A DNA stretch of 64,000 nt from NCBI GenBank assembly GCA_029747015.1, contig JAKOGI010000836.1:186001-250000 (forward strand), given 5' to 3'. Below the pieces are notes generated by a model that ran no database searches, was not told the DNA's origin, and saw only the letters and a program-made list of their open reading frames with translations. Position numbers and translations under genes: made by a program. Source of the DNA: Carnegiea gigantea (Eukaryota > Streptophyta > Magnoliopsida > Caryophyllales > Cactaceae). Positions within the stretch are counted from its first letter, which is position 1. The number at the start of each line of letters is the position of its first letter. This document shows positions 59,141 through 64,000 of the stretch, in pieces.

Positions 59141-59363
59141 GAGGTGGAGAGGGTCGTGGCTCGCCGGAATCCGGCACGTGGGTGGTGGTTTTTAGGCGTT
59201 AGACGCGTGGTTGGAGAGCTGACTCGATCGTGTGACGTGGGGGAAGGAAAACTGGCAGTGGTTGGGTGGCTGGTGATGCGTGGGTGAGGCCAGACAGCTC
59301 CTCCTCTCGCCGGCGACACGTGACGGCCGGCGGTGACGCCAGGCGGCGACCGGTGGCCGCCGA

Positions 59364-59425
59364 GAGAGAGAGAGAGAGCGAGAGCGAAGTAGAGAGAGAG
59401 AGAGAGAGCGAGGTGCGAGCGAGAG
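59364..59425. repeat. (GA)n-rich tract in 5' LTR
   Basis: GAGAGA runs; slightly longer than in the other LTR, the expected behaviour of a microsatellite. Confidence 0.85.
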
Positions 59426-59850
59426 AGGAAGGGGAGGGGGGTCGGGTTCTCTGTGACCCGATAACAGGCCCCCTCTTTCCTTTTGTTTTTTTGTTTTTTT
59501 TTTAACTCAATTAACATCATTCAACTGAATCCCGATCCCGTACTTGCTAAAGGTTAGGCTAAACACGAATTAAAATGACCCACTATCAACATTTCAGTTT
59601 AAATTTTGGGATTTAACCAAGTAAAACGAAAAACGATTTTAAAAACTCGGTTTAGCGTTGCTTCAATAATTTTATAAATAAGTAACGTCGGTAATAACAT
59701 AAATCAAATAATGGTTCTTTTTAATGAAATTATCCATTAAAACTCACACAGTCGATTTAATGTTTTTGCCGAACGATGATTCAAATGCAACTGGTAAATT
59801 TAGCAATTGAAATAGTTAGTCAGCAATAGAATGAAAGCGTGGCCCTTACA

Positions 59851-59855
59851 GCATG
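59851..59855. repeat. Target-site duplication GCATG, right copy
   Basis: Matches 46972-46976. Confidence 0.95.
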
Positions 59856-61640
59856 TCTCAATTATGTGATAAGGGTAACATGGTTACCTTCAATTCCCCT
59901 CAATGTGATGTCCCTATTCTTGAAACTATAAATATTACTCTATTTGGATATAAGGTTAGACGTGTTTATTCTCTTAGCCTTGTTCACAACTCTAAGAACC
60001 TTGCATGTTTTAAAGTTATAAATGATGATGCATTATTGTGGCGTAGAAGGTTTGACCTCCCTAGTATGCATACATTGATAATTTATCCAAGCATGATTTG
60101 ATAACATGTCTTGTTTAGTAAAACTTTGATAAAGATGAAGTTGTCAAAACATGTGCAAATGGAGAACAAGCTCTAGCTTCATATAAGTCCCTGAAAGAGA
60201 TTCAATTGCAATGCCCCCTTAATTATTGCATATTGATTTATGCCATCCTATAAGCTTGGGAAGTCTTTCTGGTAGTAAATATGTGGATGTTATTGTTCAT
60301 TATTATTCTAGATGTACGTGAGTTTTCTTTGTGGAACATAAAACTTATACTTTCAAAGTGTTTACCAAGTATTGCTGACAGGTACCGAACACTTACTTAA
60401 AGACCAGATCAAAGGAACTTCTAAAGTGCTTATGGATTGAAGCTTCATATACTGCCAACTATGTTCCCAATAGATGCTTGATTAGAACTATTCTGAAGAG
60501 AACTTTCACATGAACTTTTCAATGGATGGAAGCCAAATATTTCTTACTTCAAATCATTTGGTAGCATGTGTTTATTCACATCAATCAAAAAGAAAATCTT
60601 GGAAAGTTTGATTAATAAGCGATGAAGCCATCTTAGTTGGATAATCTTGACAAAGTAAAGCATATAAAGTGTGTAACAAAGGAACAAAGGTGGTTCAAGA
60701 AAACATCTATATGGTGTTTGATTAAAACAATGATGAGATCATCATCTCAACCTTATTTTAAGATCGTAAACACAGTAGACATGACGATGATGAAGAAGAA
60801 AGGGCTAAATCCAACAAAGCTACAATTTAGAGTTGACCTTTGGGTACCTTGGACCAATCAGAAGACACTATTATGACCCTTGAAGTTGAAAATAATGGGA
60901 ACCATGAAGCAAGCCAAGAGGTTGTACAAGTGGCAAGGTAGGAAGTAAGCACTGATGAAATTTGTAAGAACCAAGGAGAAGCTGCAGATTCCTTGTACAC
61001 CATCCTATGAGTAACATAATAATAGATCTCAACTCAGATGTAAGGGCTTGTTCTTTTCTTAGAAACTTATGTGCTTTCTCTATATTTGTGTCTTCTTATA
61101 GAACCCAAGAGCTCTTAAGAAGCTCTTGAAGACCTCAATTCGACCTTGGCTATACAAGAAAAACTCAACCACTTTGAAACAAACCAAGTTTGGTCCTTAA
61201 CCAAATGACCTAAGAACCATTTAGTTGTTGGAACCAAATTATTATTTAGGAACAAGCTAGATGGGTCTAGTAGTGCGGTAAAAAATAGGACTGGACTGAT
61301 GGTTGAGGGTTATAACCAAGAAGAAGGAATCTCTATGATTAGAGGTTACTACAATGCCACTTGCATTTGCATTTTTCATAGGTATCATGTTATATCAAAT
61401 GGATGGGAAATGCACATTTATAAATTTATATTTGCAAGAAGAAATTTACGTTGAACAACCCCTTGCTTTCAAAACACTGGTTATCCCAAATGTGGTTTCA
61501 AGTTACACAAAGCCCTCTATGGATCATGTGGAAAAATGCGATATTTTTCCAGATTTTGTTCCGACTAATGTGAAATTGCCTGATATCTTTACAAAAGCCC
61601 ATTGGTGAATATCAATTTTGTTTTGTTCGAATGGGATTAG
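59856..61640 (+). pseudogene. Copia (SIRE-like) pol remnant
   Basis: Continues the copia element cut at 46976. GAG-pre-integrase: SQLCDKGNMVTFNSPQCDVP, then ACFKVINDDALLWRRRFDLP, where the family has LWHRRLGH, so the zinc-binding His is lost. Integrase core pieces: KYVDVIVHYYSRCT (about 60280), CLIRTILKRT (about 60477), FGSMCLFTSIKKKILESLIN-like sequence to 60620, and an acidic linker. RT start: FGP, NRTGLMVEGYNQEEGIS-like (about 61285-61335), LYQMDGKCTFINLYLQEEIY and VEQPLAF (61390-61470), where the family has QMDVKxAFLNGxLxEEVY. RT palm and RNase H are then deleted: HVEKCDIFPDFVPTNVKLPD and IFTKAHW (61535-61605) are the end of RNase H. It is inactive. Confidence 0.75.
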
Positions 61641-62300
61641 GAATGATTGCTAATACTACATGGATTGACAGGGAGTAATTCCTATTGGTATTATTAGTGG
61701 CAAGAAAAATTATTTTTAGGGCTTTGGCTTTGATATCCTTGACAATCGAAAGGTAGTTGTAGCTAAGTCATTTATATACTAATTTCACATGCATTTTATA
61801 CAATAATGGAGACTAATTAATACTCCTTCATTGATTGCAGTCACATTTTAAAATATTATTAAGATTACATTTTGAAATTGATTTATAATCTTTTCAATGT
61901 TGGGTGAAAAGTTTCTTTGGAAAACTTTTGAATGATTCCCTTAATTTTTTTTTATATTTGGCAACTGCTAAAAAGCCTGTAAAGATGTTGCACGCGCGAA
62001 TGTTTCTTGACTATCCAAGCTTGTCATGCCCTTTTACTCACCCATGTTCATTAACTTCTCTTAACTTCTCACTCAATTCACTTAACTCAAATTCTCCTCT
62101 CTCTATCACTCCCTATTCAAGTCACCAAACCCCAACCTAAGAAACTACTTCCTTTCTTAACTTTTTGCTATTATCAAGCCAAGATGCCCCCCAAGAAGGA
62201 AAGGGTTCTCCTTCTAAGTTGTCTCCCAGATGCATCATTCGAAGTTGTCAGTGTCTAACCCCATGCCTACAAATAAGCAAAAGATGCTACTAGAAGAAGA
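61641..62300. other. No supported gene
   Basis: Downstream of the copia RNase H end. AT-rich, with a 78-codon Ser/Leu/Pro frame at 61904-62140 that has no known domain. It may include the spacer between pol and an env-like ORF. Confidence 0.4.
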
Positions 62301-63700
62301 AGCTGAGGAAATTGAGTTTAAAATCAATGAGGCCTAAAAGGTTAAGGTTCCTCTTATTTCTACAGAATACTTTGTGAGTATTTTAAGGAAGAAACTAAGG
62401 AATATTATGAAAAATTAATGGATAGGAAGATAGTTTCTTGCATTTATTTGGATTAGGATTTCTTTATGATATTTCGATTGTACCAAAAAAATTTAGTTGT
62501 GAACTCCTGTAACTTTGTTCAAATAGTTAAATATAGCTTTTCTCATGTCTTGGAAAGAATGAACAGTAAAGAATAATTTGGTGTTAGAACTAAGGTCTAT
62601 CGTTACATGGATAAGCTATTTTATGCAAACATGAGAAAATAAGGATTGGGCAATATTATCTATGACACTACATCTACCAAGGGCATAGATTTTAGTTTGT
62701 TAACAGCAAGCTTGGATCAGATCTTTAATCTTAATGTTGATCCTAGGAAAGATTGCTATGAACCCTTGGATTACTATAGTGATGCTTGCTTTAACATCCA
62801 CTCTTGGTTTGCGGTCTCCACGAATAATAAAAAATAAGCATCCTATGCTTTGATGTTCTCTAGACCTAGACTTTTATACAATATTTTATTAAGGACTATC
62901 TATCCAAAGGGAATGCGAAGGAACTATTGCTTGTTAGGGCTCTTGGATGGTTTAGCATATCATGTCTAACCTTGATGAGACCTTCATAAAGATATCCTTC
63001 AGTATAAGGACAAAGTTAAAGAGTCTTCTACCAATATCTATTTGTAATATGAAAACCTATTTACAAAAGTGTTTGAGTACTTCAAGGTTCCCCTTGAAGA
63101 TGAAGAATACATTGAAGCGGTTGACTTTGTAATGAATGAGGAAATGTAGAATCATTGGAATATGGGCACACTTCTTCTGGCCAATGGTTACATGAATACA
63201 AATATTTTAAGAAGAGCACCTCCTCCAAGCCTGCGCAACTGTCACCTGGCCTACACTCACCAAACTCCTTACTTGTTGACTTAGGCCTTGAAATTTCTAG
63301 GATGGCCTGTATTGGTGATAAATTTGAACCATGCTTGCTAAAGTAAGATGCCTATCAGTATGAGTGCATTCGTGAGATGGAATCCCTAGGATTTCTGAAT
63401 AAGGAATTTTAGGTGCCTTGTGAGCTTATCACAGATGCAATTAAGACAACTCCTAAGAAAGACCCTGAAATCATCTTTAGGCATCTTCAAAAATAGTTAG
63501 ACCAAATCAGTATAAAACACGATCGCATGGCAGCCAATGGAGGTTTAAGCATTCTCAAGGAACCCTTTGTGGAAGCCTTCCTTTAGAAAAGGAAAATGAT
63601 TGAGGATGAAATAAAGAAAATAGTTAAAGAAAGTTGAAAGAAACATGCCCAAAAAAAAGAAGAAATATCAAAAGGATGAAGGATCCAAGGCTAAGATAAG
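62301..63700 (+). pseudogene. Possible copia env-like (third ORF) remnant
   Basis: Fragments in + sense: VLERMNSKE and FGVRTKVYRYMDKLFYANMR (about 62550-62640), NVDPRKDCYEPLDYYSDACF (about 62735-62795), then ASYALMFSRPRLLYNILLRT with IYPKGMRRNYCLLGLLDGLA (62838-62960), and NEDEEYIEAVDFVMNEEM-like acidic sequence near 63105-63147. The phrase around IYPKG followed by a LLxGLL helix resembles the env-like or plant-transposon-protein ORF found after pol in SIRE-type elements; this is from memory and weak. Many stops are present. 63400-64000 continues as Lys/Glu-rich fragments with no domain. Confidence 0.35.
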
Positions 63701-64000
63701 AAGACATTTGTGGAACCTAAAAGCTCCAAGGAACTCGAAACTGCATCATCCTCCCTAGATTGCATTTCTTTAAGGGCCCAAGTTATTCATATCCTTGGCT
63801 AATGTAAGGGTAAGCTATACATAAGATCTTAGTTTGAAAGATTATTTTTGGAACAAAAATTCAGCAATTGCCAATTGAAAGTGAGTCCCATTAGCTTTGG
63901 CATCAGTCCAAGGTTTGTTTCAAAGTGCCTGTCAAAGTTAGTCCTAGACCAAAGTCATTAGTTTACCTAAGCTAGTCACAAACTAGTGTTAGCAATTTGT

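Larger units (their letters stand above)
46977..59850 (-). mobile_element. Tekay/Del-type chromovirus, near-intact, 12.9 kb
   Basis: LTRs of 3635 and 3638 bp (TG...CA), 5-bp duplication GCATG, initiator-Met primer site and polypurine tract are all present. The interior (50612-56212) has an extra ORF, gag and pol on the - strand, all in one reading frame. The order protease, RT, RNase H, integrase, chromodomain-type tail and the long LTRs point to the Tekay/Del lineage. About a dozen differences separate the LTRs in their first 340 bp and fewer per length afterwards, so it is the youngest element in the window. Only five nonsense codons disable it. It sits in a decayed copia gag-pol. Confidence 0.95.
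56213..59850 (-). repeat. Tekay-type element, 5' LTR
   Basis: Right LTR, TG at 56213 and CA at 59849-59850 (+ strand view). As the 5' LTR it holds the active promoter. If the TATA box at 59130-59140 is used, about 0.7 kb is U3 and the transcribed R-U5 part is about 2.9 kb, unusually long. Confidence 0.95.

Noticed and set aside
58933..59520. A 195-codon frame on the - strand in the 5' LTR, with shorter versions in the other LTR at 49816-50281
   Set aside because: Low-complexity Ser/Arg/Leu translation of a GC-rich and (GA)n-rich LTR segment. The frame is not preserved in the other LTR, and overlapping frames exist on both strands.

Overview
The window looks like heterochromatic, gene-poor DNA from a plant nuclear genome, probably a dicot. 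It is AT-rich and has no intact host gene. Nearly everything recognisable is retroelement sequence, much of it nested: Ty3/gypsy Athila and chromovirus (Tekay/Del-like) elements, Ty1/copia (SIRE-like) pieces and an endogenous pararetrovirus (family Caulimoviridae). No rRNA, tRNA, CRISPR or bacterial-type feature was seen. Calls rest on motifs, LTR pairs, primer-binding sites and target-site duplications (TSDs) read by eye; no database search was run.

Layout. 1-5.75 kb: unassigned AT-rich DNA with one possible hAT-type MITE. 5.75-7.29 kb: a copia-type LTR with an adjacent primer-binding site, cut by a 539-bp element with perfect 9-bp terminal inverted repeats. 8.6-44.1 kb: one old, near-full-length pararetrovirus copy on the + strand, split into four collinear pieces (8.6-9.87, 20.71-21.05, 28.81-30.43, 41.04-44.1 kb) by three LTR retrotransposons. 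These are (1) an Athila-type element on the - strand (9870-20707), (2) an Athila-related element without pol on the + strand (21054-28808, TSD CTTTA) and (3) a badly decayed chromovirus on the + strand (30434-41042, TSD CATTA). The viral pieces run coiled-coil/capsid, zinc knuckle, movement protein, protease, reverse transcriptase (RT), RNase H, last ORF, then promoter and poly(A) signal. Every piece is inactivated by stops, frameshifts or lost catalytic residues.

45.2-45.5 kb holds a degenerate GGTTGAAGT minisatellite. 46.66-46.98 and 59.86-61.64 kb are the two halves of a decayed SIRE-like copia element, possibly followed by an env-like remnant to about 63.7 kb. Between the halves sits the youngest element of the window, a 12.9-kb Tekay/Del-type chromovirus on the - strand (46977-59850, TSD GCATG, LTRs of about 3.6 kb). 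Its gag-pol is one continuous reading frame broken by only four nonsense codons, and all active-site motifs I could check are present.

The most interesting item is an extra 228-codon reading frame (55317-56003, - strand) between the primer-binding site and gag of the Tekay-type element. I do not recognise it, and it is as well preserved as gag-pol. Other points of interest are a hidden 68-bp periodicity inside the Tekay LTRs, a perfect 18-bp palindrome beside the LTR TATA box, a pol-less Athila-related family with repeated YESFS motifs, and two divergent Athila-type LTRs that form a large imperfect inverted repeat around a viral capsid fragment.
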